DNA from: Pueribacillus sp041725775
GTDB taxonomy: Bacteria; Bacillota; Bacilli; Bacillales; UBA6769
Direction: 5' to 3'
DNA: 64,000 nucleotides
Assembly (NCBI RefSeq): GCF_041725775.1
Contig: NZ_JBEUEL010000005.1
Location: 1-64,000, forward strand
The number at the start of each line of letters is the position of its first letter. Positions within the stretch are counted from its first letter, which is position 1. The position numbers were made by a program, and so were the translations under genes. Positions 44,426-54,243 of the stretch are shown here, piece after piece. The notes under the pieces were generated by a model. It was not told the origin of the DNA and did not search any database. It saw only the letters and a list, made by a program, of their open reading frames with translations.

Positions 44426-44656
44426 TTAAGTATAAAATAGAATTTTATTTTTAGTTAGTCCGAAGAAAACGTACTCATAGTTGGAGTAAATTGACTGGTT
44501 AATCATAACACCGTGATTTGTTAATGCCTCGATACGGCCAAAAGCGATCGTTTTTTGCTGTTTAGGGCAATAAATTTCAATTGGCAAACCAAGTTTGCGG
44601 TTATATTCTAAATCATCATAAGTTAGGGAAGTTTTATTTGTTCTTTTTGTATACAC
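44426..44656 (-). CDS. Hypothetical small protein
   Basis: A 76-residue frame starting with GTG at 44656, 9 bases behind GGAG; an in-frame TTG at 44671 overlaps that site. It encodes a soluble basic protein (TYDDLEYNRKLGLPIEIYCPKQQKTIAFGRIEAL) with no motif I recognise. A terminator follows it. It is probably real but of unknown role. Confidence 0.5.
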   Translation of the reverse strand: MYTKRTNKTSLTYDDLEYNRKLGLPIEIYCPKQQKTIAFGRIEALTNHGVMINQSIYSNYEYVFFGLTKNKILFYT

Positions 44657-44877
44657 TATTTTCAGCTCCAATCTTTATGTTAAATGAGCGCACAATGCAT
44701 TCTTATCGTTTATTGTAACAACCATTTACAGAATATTCAAGCAATAAATTAATGTATGAGGCTTGTCTCATCATATATTCTCGGTTAGAATATGGCTAAC
44801 ACTAAGATTAAGCACCATTTTGAAATCACAACATATGGTGAAATTAAGAGTGTGAGTTGGGAGGTAAGGGGAATAAC

Positions 44878-45465
44878 ATGAGACTGGAACGTTTAACTTA
44901 TAATAAGATTAAGATTTTTCTAACATACGATGATTTAAAAGAAAGAGGAATTACGAAAGAGGAATTGTGGCAAGATGGACCAAAAGTTCATCAGTTATTT
45001 AAAGAAATGATGCTCGAAGCAGATGATGAACTGGGCTTCAAAGCTGATGGCCCGATTGCAGTCGAAGTTTTTTCACTCCCTGCTCAAGGCATGGTCGTAA
45101 TTGTAACAAAAGAATCAGACGGTTATTTAGATGACGACCAATATGACGATGACTATATCGAAATGCAAGTTACATTAGGTGAAAGCGATGAAATTTTTTA
45201 TGAATTCGCTACATTTGAGGATGTGATCTCACTTGCAAAAAGAATGCATCCATTGGGAATAACTGATGGTTCTTTATATAGCTTTAATGATCGTTTTTAT
45301 ATGAAGTTTGACGATGACGATATCCATCTTGATTTTGATCTGTTCATCGCACTATTAGCGGAATTTGGGAATTCATCTACAATAACGAGTCACCGCGTAA
45401 TCGAATATGGAAAAATTTTAATGAAAGAGGAAACGATAAAACGATTGTATACAACGTTTAAATAA
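44878..45465 (+). CDS. mecB: Adaptor protein MecA family, MecB/YpbH type
   Basis: A 195-residue ClpC adaptor. The N-terminal domain MRLERLTYNKIKIFLTYDDL with KERGITKEELW recognises targets; the C-terminal domain (about 110-190) engages ClpC. Length and acidic linker fit YpbH rather than the longer MecA. ATG at 44878 follows GGGAGGTAAGGGG. In B. subtilis YpbH influences competence and sporulation through proteolysis. Confidence 0.9.
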   Translation: MRLERLTYNKIKIFLTYDDLKERGITKEELWQDGPKVHQLFKEMMLEADDELGFKADGPIAVEVFSLPAQGMVVIVTKESDGYLDDDQYDDDYIEMQVTLGESDEIFYEFATFEDVISLAKRMHPLGITDGSLYSFNDRFYMKFDDDDIHLDFDLFIALLAEFGNSSTITSHRVIEYGKILMKEETIKRLYTTFK

Positions 45466-45474
45466 AATTCTCAC

Positions 45475-45502
45475 AAGCCCTGTGTTTAAAACGGGGCTTT
45501 TC
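45475..45502. terminator. Terminator between convergent mecB and ansA
   Basis: AAGCCC (45475-45480) pairs with GGGCTT (45494-45499), followed by TTTC. Confidence 0.75.
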
Positions 45503-46470
45503 TAGTCAAAAATGAATTGTAATTCATTCATATTGTTTGTTTTATGTAGTGCAAACAAAAGTTTTAATCGTGCTTTTTGTCCCGTTAATCCTTTTGAAAA
45601 AATTACACCTAAATCTTGAAGATGTTTTCCTCCACCGTCATAACTATATGATGGTTGAACAACACCGTCTAAACTTCTTGACACGATAACGACGGGGATG
45701 TTGTTTGCAATTAGTCGCTTAATCGTTGGAACAACAACTAGAGGGACATTTCCTTGTCCGAACGCTTCAATAACTAGTCCGTCTAGTTTCATCGCTTCAA
45801 TCGCTTCCATTACAACATTGTCAATGCCACTATATAATTTTAATAAATATACTCTTTTATCAATTTGCTGAACAGGAAGATGTGCTTCTGATTTTTGATT
45901 ATGAAAAAGAATAACTTTTTGCTTTGTAACAATACCAATCGGTCCAACTAAAGGACTTGCGAACGAAGCTACACTACTTGTATGTACTTTCGTTACGTAT
46001 TTAGCAGCATGAATCTCATCATTTATAACGACAACAACTCCTAAATGTTTAGCTTTATTGCTAGTTGCAACACGTACGGCACTCAATACATTGTTCGGTC
46101 CATCAGCACCAAGTTCATCACTTGATTTCATCGCGCCCGTTAATACAATGGGCTGTTTACACGGGGATAACAATTCGAGCATGTAAGCTGTTTCTTCTAA
46201 TGTATCTGTTCCATGTGTAATGACGATCCCATCAAACTTTTCTTGTGACATACGTTTCTGAATGTGGTTTGATAACTTTAAAACTGTTTCTGGTCCAATA
46301 TGAGGAGATGGTAAATTTGAAAACTGATCAGTTGTAATTAAAGCTAGTGATTTTAAATTTGCTTGAAACGAAACTAAAGGATGTTTCTCACTTAGCTGAA
46401 TTCCACCTTCTTGTTCATTTTCCGCCATTGCGATCGTTCCGCCAGTATGAATGAGTAAAATTTTTTTCAT
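45502..46470 (-). CDS. ansA: L-asparaginase, type I
   Basis: A 322-residue enzyme releasing ammonia from asparagine. Nucleophile Thr region HTGGTIAM (8-15) and the second motif HGTDTLEETAYM (86-97) are canonical. No signal peptide, so cytoplasmic. ATG at 46470 follows AAGGAGATG; the longer upstream frame lacks a ribosome binding site. Monocistronic. Confidence 0.93.
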   Translation of the reverse strand: MKKILLIHTGGTIAMAENEQEGGIQLSEKHPLVSFQANLKSLALITTDQFSNLPSPHIGPETVLKLSNHIQKRMSQEKFDGIVITHGTDTLEETAYMLELLSPCKQPIVLTGAMKSSDELGADGPNNVLSAVRVATSNKAKHLGVVVVINDEIHAAKYVTKVHTSSVASFASPLVGPIGIVTKQKVILFHNQKSEAHLPVQQIDKRVYLLKLYSGIDNVVMEAIEAMKLDGLVIEAFGQGNVPLVVVPTIKRLIANNIPVVIVSRSLDGVVQPSYSYDGGGKHLQDLGVIFSKGLTGQKARLKLLFALHKTNNMNELQFIFD

Positions 46471-46507
46471 CTCGAGCATCTCCTTAAACACGTAAAAATT
46501 TAATCCC

Positions 46508-46536
46508 TTGCATTTCACTCTACTTTGTTATATATT
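46508..46536 (+). promoter_or_regulatory. Candidate sigma-A promoter of the methionine operon
   Basis: TTGCAT (46508-46513), a 17-base spacer and TATATT (46531-46536), ending about 20 bases before the SAM riboswitch. Confidence 0.6.
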
Positions 46537-46557
46537 AAAGTTAACTTAATAAACGTA

Positions 46558-46664
46558 TTCTTATCAAGAGAGGTGGAGGGACTGGCCCTACGAAACCTCA
46601 GCAACCGCCAACTTTGGCAAGGTGCTAATTCCAGCAAGCTTCTTAGTGACTTGGAAGATAAGAA
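46558..46664 (+). promoter_or_regulatory. SAM-I (S-box) riboswitch
   Basis: Conserved S-box core: TTATCAAGAGAGGTGGAGGGACTGGCCC in two steps, GAAACCTCAGCAACC, AAGGTGCTAATTCCAGC and the closing GATAAG. S-adenosylmethionine binding should expose the terminator at 46688-46720 and shut off metI-yitJ-metH. Confidence 0.97.
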
Positions 46665-46687
46665 GGAGAAACCAAATATCGTACATG

Positions 46688-46720
46688 AATCTTCTTCTTA
46701 ATTTGAAGAAGATTTTTTTA
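46688..46720 (+). terminator. Riboswitch-controlled terminator
   Basis: AATCTTCTTC (46688-46697) pairs with GAAGAAGATT (46705-46714), followed by a T-run. Confidence 0.93.
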
Positions 46721-46741
46721 TTTTATTAGGAGGTTATCCCA

Positions 46742-47842
46742 ATGTCAAAAAATATAAATACACAACTCGCTCAATTAGGCAATCGGAGTGAAAATTTAAC
46801 CGGAACAGTAAGCACCCCTATTTATTTATCGACAGCTTTCAGGCATGGTGGGCTAGGTCAATCGACGGGCTTTGATTATACGCGAACTGGTAATCCGACG
46901 CGCCTAATTCTTGAAGAAGGAATCGCCCAATTAGAAGAAGGTGATCGAGGGTTTGCATGTAGTTCTGGTATGGCGGCTATTCAAATCGTACTATCCTTAT
47001 TTAAGCAAGGTGATCACATTCTCGTTTCTGATGATTTATACGGCGGAACGTTCCGGCTTTTTGAACAAGGATGGAAGAAGTGGGGGATAGATTTTACATA
47101 TATCCATGGCGGCGTCGACGAATTTGCAAAAGAAATTCGAGCAAATACGGTAGCAGTATTTATTGAAACACCGACAAATCCACTTATGTTTGAATATAAC
47201 ATTTCGGAAATTGCTCAATTGACGGAGGATAAAGACTTACTCTTTATTGTTGATAATACATTTTATACACCTATTATTCAAAAGCCACTACGAAAAGGTG
47301 CTGATGTCGTCATTCATAGTGCAACGAAATATTTAGGCGGGCACAACGATGTGCTAGCTGGATTAATTGTAGCAAAAGGAGAGCAGCTTTGCTCTGACAT
47401 TGCAAAATTTCATAACGCGATCGGTGCTACATTAAGCGCGTTTGATTCATGGTTACTTATCCGTGGGATGAAAACGTTAGGACTAAGAATGGAAAAGCAT
47501 GAAGAGAACGCAAAAAAAATTGTTGCATTTTTAAGCGAACACCCTTTTGTCACCGACGTTATCTATCCTGGGCGAGGTGGAATGCTTTCTTTCCGTCTCA
47601 AAGATGAAACCATGGTGAATCCATTTCTTGCATCTTTATCACTTATTTCTTTTGCTGAAAGTCTTGGAGGTGTAGAAAGCTTTATAACGTATCCAGCTAC
47701 ACAAACACATAGTGAAATTCCTGAAGACATAAGAATTAAAATCGGTGTATGTAATCGTTTATTACGTTTTTCGGTTGGAATTGAGGATTTTAAAGATTTA
47801 AAGAGCGATATTCAGCAAGCTTTACATCAAGCGAGTAAATAA
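46742..47842 (+). CDS. metI: Cystathionine gamma-synthase/O-acetylhomoserine thiolyase
   Basis: A 366-residue PLP enzyme of the Cys/Met metabolism family, with the cofactor Lys196 in HSATKYLGGHND. It joins an activated homoserine to cysteine or sulfide. In B. subtilis metI is followed by metC (cystathionine beta-lyase); here yitJ follows after 15 bases, so direct sulfhydrylation or a metC elsewhere must supply homocysteine. First gene under the SAM riboswitch. Confidence 0.92.
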   Translation: MSKNINTQLAQLGNRSENLTGTVSTPIYLSTAFRHGGLGQSTGFDYTRTGNPTRLILEEGIAQLEEGDRGFACSSGMAAIQIVLSLFKQGDHILVSDDLYGGTFRLFEQGWKKWGIDFTYIHGGVDEFAKEIRANTVAVFIETPTNPLMFEYNISEIAQLTEDKDLLFIVDNTFYTPIIQKPLRKGADVVIHSATKYLGGHNDVLAGLIVAKGEQLCSDIAKFHNAIGATLSAFDSWLLIRGMKTLGLRMEKHEENAKKIVAFLSEHPFVTDVIYPGRGGMLSFRLKDETMVNPFLASLSLISFAESLGGVESFITYPATQTHSEIPEDIRIKIGVCNRLLRFSVGIEDFKDLKSDIQQALHQASK

Positions 47843-47857
47843 AAAGGAGAAAAAATC

Positions 47858-49702
47858 ATGTCACTTTTAAAACATTTAGAAACAAAAATCTTAATTGGTG
47901 ATGGCGCGATGGGAACATTGTTATATTCATATGGAGTTGACCACTGCTTTGAACATTTAAACATAACGAATGAACAAGACATTTACAACATCCATAAAGC
48001 ATATGTCAATGCAGGAGCGAACGTCATTCAAACAAACACGTACGCAGCAAATCGCATTAAACTTTCGCGTTATGGCTATGAAAACCTCGTTAAAGAAATT
48101 AATGAAAAGGCAGTACACATTGCACGAAAAGCAGCAAATGAAGATACATTTATTGTCGGAACCGTTGGAGGTATAACAGGGATAAAAAAAGATGTTTTTT
48201 CATCTGAAGACATTCCTTTCGCTTTCGAGGAACAACTCAATGCTCTTTTAACCCAAAATCTCGATGGAATACTATTTGAAACATTTTATGATCTGGATGA
48301 GCTAATTTTTGTCATAAAGTTAGCAAAAGAAAAAGCGCCTAATTTACCGATTATTGCACAATTAACATTACAAGATGTCGGTATTCTTCAATACGGAACA
48401 GATTTAAATCAAGCATTTAAAAAGCTTGGAGAAGCTGGAGCAAATGTCGTTGGACTGAATTGTCGCTTTGGCCCTCACCATATTACAAAGTCATTAGAAT
48501 TAGTCGAGCTTCCAGAACACATGTATTTATCTGCCTATCCGAATGCAAGCCTGCCAGATCTTGTTGACGAACGATTTGTTTATAAATCGAATCCAAGTTA
48601 TTTTGAAGAAGCAGCTCGTCAATTACGAAATCAAGGAGTCCGTTTAATTGGTGGTTGTTGCGGAACAACTCCAGAACATATCGGAGCTATTAAAAATGGA
48701 TTAAGCGGGCTACAGCCAGTGAATGAAAAAAAAGTTAAACAAATGATAGAAGTCATTCCTAACGAAAAAGAAATATTGGAACCTACTCTACATGAAATTG
48801 TGAGAAAACGTAGTTCCGTCATCGTCGAGCTTGATCCGCCGAGACAGCTTACGACTGATAAATTTATGGCTGGCGCTCAACAATTGCATCATGAAGGCGT
48901 TGATGCGATTACGATGGCTGATAATTCACTTGCTCAACCAAGAATAAGCAACGTTGCGATGGGTGTGAAAATTAAACAAGAAATAGGTGCTAGGCCTCTA
49001 GTTCATATTACTTGTCGCGACCGTAATCTTATTGGATTGCAATCTCATTTACTCGGGTTATCGACCCTTGGAATTGATCAGTTGCTTGCCGTAACAGGGG
49101 ATCCTACGAAACTTGGTGGATTTCCTGGCGCAACATCCGTTTACGATTTATCATCGTATAATTTAATTGAATTAATTAATCAAATGAATGAAGGTATCTC
49201 ATTCTCTGGACAATCATTAGGACAAAAAACGAATTTCTCTATTGCAGCAGCGTTTAACCCAAATGTTCGCCACGTTGATAAATCTGTCAAAAGAATGGAG
49301 AAAAAAATTGCCTGTGGAGCAGATTATTTTATGACTCAGCCGCTCTTTAGTGAGGAAAAAGTTGTCGAAGTTTATGAAGCAACAAAGCATCTCGACGTGC
49401 CTATTTATATTGGTATTATGCCGTTGACAAGCTCTAAAAATGCCGAGTTTTTACACCATGAAGTACCAGGAATACAACTTTCTGATTATGCAAGAACAGT
49501 AATGTCTCGCTGTGGTGAAGATAAACAAAAGGCAACGCAAGCTTCACTAGACTTGTCGAAGTCTTTAATTGATACTGCGCTTGAATATTTTAATGGTATT
49601 TATTTAATCACTCCATTTTTACGTTACGATTTAACAGTAACTTTAACAAAATATATAAATAAAAAATCGAAAAACAAACAACGACAGCCAATCGTTGATT
49701 GA
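47858..49702 (+). CDS. yitJ: Bifunctional homocysteine S-methyltransferase/methylenetetrahydrofolate reductase
   Basis: A 614-residue fusion. The N-terminal barrel (about 1-285) carries zinc cysteines in GLNCRFGP and GGCCGTTPEH. The C-terminal MTHFR domain (about 325-600, VIVELDPPR, AVTGDPTKLGGFPG, KKIACGADYFMTQPLF) makes 5-methyltetrahydrofolate. This supplies the methyl donor used by the next gene, metH, 18 bases downstream. Confidence 0.93.
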   Translation: MSLLKHLETKILIGDGAMGTLLYSYGVDHCFEHLNITNEQDIYNIHKAYVNAGANVIQTNTYAANRIKLSRYGYENLVKEINEKAVHIARKAANEDTFIVGTVGGITGIKKDVFSSEDIPFAFEEQLNALLTQNLDGILFETFYDLDELIFVIKLAKEKAPNLPIIAQLTLQDVGILQYGTDLNQAFKKLGEAGANVVGLNCRFGPHHITKSLELVELPEHMYLSAYPNASLPDLVDERFVYKSNPSYFEEAARQLRNQGVRLIGGCCGTTPEHIGAIKNGLSGLQPVNEKKVKQMIEVIPNEKEILEPTLHEIVRKRSSVIVELDPPRQLTTDKFMAGAQQLHHEGVDAITMADNSLAQPRISNVAMGVKIKQEIGARPLVHITCRDRNLIGLQSHLLGLSTLGIDQLLAVTGDPTKLGGFPGATSVYDLSSYNLIELINQMNEGISFSGQSLGQKTNFSIAAAFNPNVRHVDKSVKRMEKKIACGADYFMTQPLFSEEKVVEVYEATKHLDVPIYIGIMPLTSSKNAEFLHHEVPGIQLSDYARTVMSRCGEDKQKATQASLDLSKSLIDTALEYFNGIYLITPFLRYDLTVTLTKYINKKSKNKQRQPIVD

Positions 49703-49720
49703 AAAAGAAGGAGAGTCTCC

Positions 49721-52700
49721 ATGACATTTTCACTAATAGAAAAACAATTACAAAATAAAATTCTAATTTTAGACGGGGCAATGGGTACGATGCTTCAAAA
49801 CGCTAATTTAACCGCCGATGACTTTGGAGGTGAAGAATTAGAGGGATGTAATGAAAATCTAGTTCTCACCTCTCCGAACGTTATTAAAAAAATACACGAT
49901 GACTACTTACGTGCAGGAGCAGATATAATATCAACAAATACATTCGGAGCGACAAGCATCGTATTAGATGACTATAATATTGGTCATCAAGCGTTTTTAA
50001 TCAATGAAGTCGCTGCAAAATTAGCTAAAGAAGTAGCAACGAAATGGAGTATCGAGGAGTGGCCACGTTTCGTTGCGGGAGCGATGGGACCAACAACAAA
50101 AGCACTTTCTGTTACAGGTGGTACGACATTCGAAGCATTAACGAATGCATATGAGGAACAAGCAATGGGCTTAATTCAAGGTGGTGTAGATTTACTTTTA
50201 CTTGAGACAAGCCAAGATGTGAGAAATGTGAAAGCTGCGTATTTAGGGATTGAAAACGCATTTAGGAAAACAAGGAAAAAACTACCGTTAATCATTTCGG
50301 GAACGATTGAACCGATGGGGACGACATTGGCCGGTCAAAGCATTGAATCTTTTTATATTTCAATCGAGCATATGAAACCGTTAGCTGTTGGACTTAACTG
50401 TGCAACAGGTCCAGAATTTATGCGTGACCACCTTCGGTCTCTAAGTGATTTAAGCGAAACAAATGTAAGCTGCTACCCGAATGCAGGTCTTCCTGACGAG
50501 GAAGGGCGTTACCATGAATCACCAACTTCACTCGCATTGAAATTAGAAGGATTCGCCCAAGAAGGTTGGTTAAACCTTGTTGGCGGATGCTGTGGTACGA
50601 CTCCTGCTCACATTCAAGTTCTATCAGAAAAATTAGCTAAATATAAACCAAGAAAACTTGAAAAAAAACCGAGTCATCGTGTCTCAGGCATTGAGCCAAT
50701 CGTATATGATGACACCATGCGTCCTTTATTTGTCGGGGAGAGAACAAACGTCATCGGCTCACGTAAATTTAAACGTTTAATTACAGAAAGTAAGTATGAA
50801 GAAGCGTCCGAAATTGCAAGAGCACAAGTAAAAAAAGGAGCTCATGTCATAGACATTTGTTTAGCTAATCCTGACCGAGATGAACTTGAAGACATGGAAG
50901 CTTTTTTAAATGAAGTTATAAATAAAGTAAAAGTCCCGCTTATGATTGATTCAACAGATGAACGTGTTATCGAAAAAGCGTTAACGTATTCACAAGGTAA
51001 AGCAATTATTAACTCGATTAACTTAGAAGATGGGGAAGAACGGTTCGAAAAGATTATACCATTAGTTAAGAAATTTGGTGCATCAGTCGTCGTCGGAACC
51101 ATTGATGAAACTGGAATGGCAGTGACTGCAAAACGTAAACTAGAAATTGCAAAACGTTCTTACGATTTACTCGTTAATAAATACGGTTTAAATCCCTATG
51201 ACATTATTTTTGATCCGTTAGTATTTCCAGTCGGTACAGGTGATAAACAATATATTGGTGCAGCGAAAGAAACTGTTGAAGGAATTCGGTTAATTAAGGA
51301 AACACTACCACAATGTTTAACGATACTAGGTGTCAGTAATGTTTCCTTTGGCATACCGCCTGCCGGACGCGAAGTACTTAATGCAGTTTATTTGTATCAT
51401 TGTACGAAGGCGGGTCTAGACTATGCAATCGTAAATACGGAAAAACTTGAACGGTACGCTTCAATACCTGAAAATGAAAAACAAATGGCAAACGAGCTTT
51501 TATTTAATACTTCGACTGAAACGCTTGATACGTTCGTTGCCTTTTACCGGGAAAAAAAGGTTGAGAAAAAAGTTCAATCAACAAATCTGCCGTTAGAAGA
51601 GCGAATTGCGAACTATGTGATCGAGGGTTCTAAGGATGGATTAATCGAAGACTTAGAAAAAGCGTTACGGAAATACGAGAAGCCGTTAGACATAATTAAT
51701 GGGCCACTTATGGCTGGAATGGAAGAAGTCGGAAGATTGTTTAACTTAAATGAACTCATCGTCGCTGAAGTACTGCAAAGTGCTGAAGTAATGAAAGCAT
51801 CCGTTGCATATTTAGAACAATTTATGGAAGCAACCGATGATCGTGGAAAAGGAAAAATTTTATTAGCAACAGTAAAAGGTGACGTCCATGACATCGGTAA
51901 AAATCTCGTTGATATTATATTAAGTAACAACGGATTTGATATCGTTAATCTCGGAATTAAAGTGTCACCACCTGAACTCATCGAAGCATACAAACTTGAA
52001 AATCCAGATGCAATCGGTTTATCTGGCTTACTTGTTAAATCAGCACAACAAATGGTTTTAACGGTAAAGGATTTAAAAGAAGCTAATATTTCTATACCCG
52101 TTCTTGTCGGAGGTGCAGCGTTAAGTCGTAGATTTACAAAAACAAAAATTGCTCCCGAATATGATGGTTTAGTCCTGTTTGCTAAAGATGCGATGGACGG
52201 TTTAGATTTAGCAAATAAATTAGTTGAACCCGAGGAGCACAAAAAATTACTTGAAGAGATGAGAAAAGAAAAGGAAAGTCAAGAACCATTTGATGTTAAA
52301 GAACAAAAAGTTGAAGTGATTAATCATCGTTCTAGTGTAAAAAAAGTTAGTGTTTATGTCCCGGAAGATACTGAGAAACATATTATTCGCAACTTTCCAC
52401 TTCAGCAATTAAAACCATATGTCAATATGCAAATGCTTCTCGGTAGACATCTTGGTGTGAAAGGTAAAGTAAGTCGACTTATAGAAGAAAAAGACGAAAA
52501 GACATTGCAACTTATGAAGCTTGTCGATGAGCTATTCATTGAAGGAGAGAAAAAGCAACTTATTACTGCAAATGCAATGTACCAGTTTTTTCCGGCTAAA
52601 TCAGAAAAAAATAATATTTATATTTATGATCCAACTGATCACTCTCGTTTAATTGAAACCTTTACATTTCCACGTCAAAACAAACCCCCTTATCTTTGTT

Positions 52701-53143
52701 TAGCAGACTTTTTGCGAGATGATGTAATGGACTATGTAGGTTTTTTAGCTGTGACTGCTGGCAACGGGATAAGACAGTATAGCGAAGAATTAAAAAGAGA
52801 TGGTCAATTTTTAAAAAGTCATGCCATTCAATCACTCGCATTAGAATTAGCGGAAGGACTGGCGGAACGAACACATGAATTAATGAGAGATCAATGGGGA
52901 ATCCCTGATCCGACGTCAATGACAATGCAAGAGCGTTTTTCAGCTAAATATCAAGGGGTTCGAGTATCATACGGTTATCCAGCCTGTCCCAATCTTGAAG
53001 ACCAAGCAAAACTATTTAATCTCATACACCCAGAAGAAATTGGCATTGAGTTAACTGAAGGTTATATGATGGAACCCGAAGCATCTGTGACTGCGATGGT
53101 CTTTGCTCATCCAGAAGGACGTTACTTTAATGTACAAATATAA
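49721..53143 (+). CDS. metH: Cobalamin-dependent methionine synthase
   Basis: A 1140-residue four-module enzyme. Homocysteine barrel (1-about 310; LNCATGPEF, GGCCGTTP), pterin barrel (about 330-610; VGERTNVIGSRKF), B12 cap and Rossmann module (about 640-860; VHDIGKN with cobalt ligand His723), and reactivation domain (about 890-1140; RVSYGYPACPNL). It needs cobalamin. It lies with the bifunctional methyltransferase YitJ in one riboswitch operon. A strong terminator ends the operon. Confidence 0.96.
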   Translation: MTFSLIEKQLQNKILILDGAMGTMLQNANLTADDFGGEELEGCNENLVLTSPNVIKKIHDDYLRAGADIISTNTFGATSIVLDDYNIGHQAFLINEVAAKLAKEVATKWSIEEWPRFVAGAMGPTTKALSVTGGTTFEALTNAYEEQAMGLIQGGVDLLLLETSQDVRNVKAAYLGIENAFRKTRKKLPLIISGTIEPMGTTLAGQSIESFYISIEHMKPLAVGLNCATGPEFMRDHLRSLSDLSETNVSCYPNAGLPDEEGRYHESPTSLALKLEGFAQEGWLNLVGGCCGTTPAHIQVLSEKLAKYKPRKLEKKPSHRVSGIEPIVYDDTMRPLFVGERTNVIGSRKFKRLITESKYEEASEIARAQVKKGAHVIDICLANPDRDELEDMEAFLNEVINKVKVPLMIDSTDERVIEKALTYSQGKAIINSINLEDGEERFEKIIPLVKKFGASVVVGTIDETGMAVTAKRKLEIAKRSYDLLVNKYGLNPYDIIFDPLVFPVGTGDKQYIGAAKETVEGIRLIKETLPQCLTILGVSNVSFGIPPAGREVLNAVYLYHCTKAGLDYAIVNTEKLERYASIPENEKQMANELLFNTSTETLDTFVAFYREKKVEKKVQSTNLPLEERIANYVIEGSKDGLIEDLEKALRKYEKPLDIINGPLMAGMEEVGRLFNLNELIVAEVLQSAEVMKASVAYLEQFMEATDDRGKGKILLATVKGDVHDIGKNLVDIILSNNGFDIVNLGIKVSPPELIEAYKLENPDAIGLSGLLVKSAQQMVLTVKDLKEANISIPVLVGGAALSRRFTKTKIAPEYDGLVLFAKDAMDGLDLANKLVEPEEHKKLLEEMRKEKESQEPFDVKEQKVEVINHRSSVKKVSVYVPEDTEKHIIRNFPLQQLKPYVNMQMLLGRHLGVKGKVSRLIEEKDEKTLQLMKLVDELFIEGEKKQLITANAMYQFFPAKSEKNNIYIYDPTDHSRLIETFTFPRQNKPPYLCLADFLRDDVMDYVGFLAVTAGNGIRQYSEELKRDGQFLKSHAIQSLALELAEGLAERTHELMRDQWGIPDPTSMTMQERFSAKYQGVRVSYGYPACPNLEDQAKLFNLIHPEEIGIELTEGYMMEPEASVTAMVFAHPEGRYFNVQI

Positions 53144-53177
53144 AGAGCTACAAATTTGAATTTGTAGCTCTTTTTTA
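53142..53177 (+). terminator. Terminator of the methionine operon
   Basis: AAAGAGCTACAAATT (53142-53156) pairs perfectly with AATTTGTAGCTCTTT (53159-53173), followed by T residues; overlaps the metH stop. Confidence 0.95.
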
Positions 53178-53315
53178 TGTAAATATGGACATAATAAATG
53201 TTGTGTTTTTTTACAAAGATTTGATGCAAGTTAAGAGACGACATGACTTTTGAATAATTTTTGATCCTAGACGAAAAATACAAATAGTCTTTCACAACAA
53301 GGAGGAATTTTTTAT

Positions 53316-54227
53316 ATGAATAAGTTTCAAGGTATTGTCAAGATTCTCCTCGCTTGTTTTTTAGTAACAGCATCTTTTTGTATTGAAGCAAATCGCTCAC
53401 AGGCGTTTACGAATCAAGTTATTCAAAAAGGTGCTGTCGGGGACGATGTTATCGAATTACAAGCGAGATTACAGTACATTGGTTTTTACAACGGAGACAT
53501 TGATGGTGTTTTCGGATGGAGAACGTATTGGGCAGTTCGAAATTATCAATATGAGTTCGGGCTAGATGTTGATGGACTTGTCGGCCCAAAAATGAAAAGC
53601 ATGCTAGAAAAATCAACCGAATATGATGAGCAATACGTGAAAAATCATTTGAATAAAGGAAATAAGCCAAAACATTATGGCGGTCAACCAAGAGATGAAA
53701 CTCAAGTAAAGAAAAAACAGCATCAACAAGCAAAACAACAAGGTCAGCAAGGCACACAAAGTCAACAAAAACAGCAAAGTCAACAAAATCAACAAAATCA
53801 ACAAAGACAGCAAAAACAACAAGGACAACAAGAACCGAATGTACAACAAGCTGTCAATACTCCAAAAGGGTTTTCTGAGAATGACATTAAATTAATGGCA
53901 AACGCTGTTCATGGAGAAGCAAGAGGGGAACCGTATGTGGGACAAGTAGCAGTAGCTGCAGTCATTTTAAACAGATTGAACAGCGCATCTTTTCCGAATG
54001 ACATTGCAGGTGTAATTTTTGAACCGCGTGCATTTACGGCTGTTGCAGACGGACAAATTTGGCTAGAACCTAATGAAACTTCTAGAAAAGCTGTGCTTGA
54101 TGCAATTAATGGATGGGATCCAACCGGTGGAGCAACATACTACTTTAATCCTGATACAGCAACATCTGGTTGGATTTGGACAAGACCTCAAGTCATACAA
54201 ATTGGGAAACATATATTCGCACACTAA
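53316..54227 (+). CDS. sleB: Spore cortex-lytic enzyme SleB
   Basis: A 303-residue lytic transglycosylase that degrades cortex during germination. Signal peptide (about 1-30), a peptidoglycan-binding domain (about 38-95, GDDVIELQARLQYIGFYNG), a very glutamine-rich linker (about 137-172), then the Hydrolase_2 catalytic domain (about 185-303). The likely catalytic residue is Glu201 in VHGEARGEP. Followed 16 bases later by ypeB, its required partner. The Q-rich linker is unusually long. Confidence 0.95.
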   Translation: MNKFQGIVKILLACFLVTASFCIEANRSQAFTNQVIQKGAVGDDVIELQARLQYIGFYNGDIDGVFGWRTYWAVRNYQYEFGLDVDGLVGPKMKSMLEKSTEYDEQYVKNHLNKGNKPKHYGGQPRDETQVKKKQHQQAKQQGQQGTQSQQKQQSQQNQQNQQRQQKQQGQQEPNVQQAVNTPKGFSENDIKLMANAVHGEARGEPYVGQVAVAAVILNRLNSASFPNDIAGVIFEPRAFTAVADGQIWLEPNETSRKAVLDAINGWDPTGGATYYFNPDTATSGWIWTRPQVIQIGKHIFAH

Positions 54228-54243
54228 ATTGGGAGGTGTTATT

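Noticed and set aside
51613..52242. 209-codon minus-strand frame inside metH
   Set aside because: Antisense to the B12-binding region of a certain gene; shadow of codon bias.
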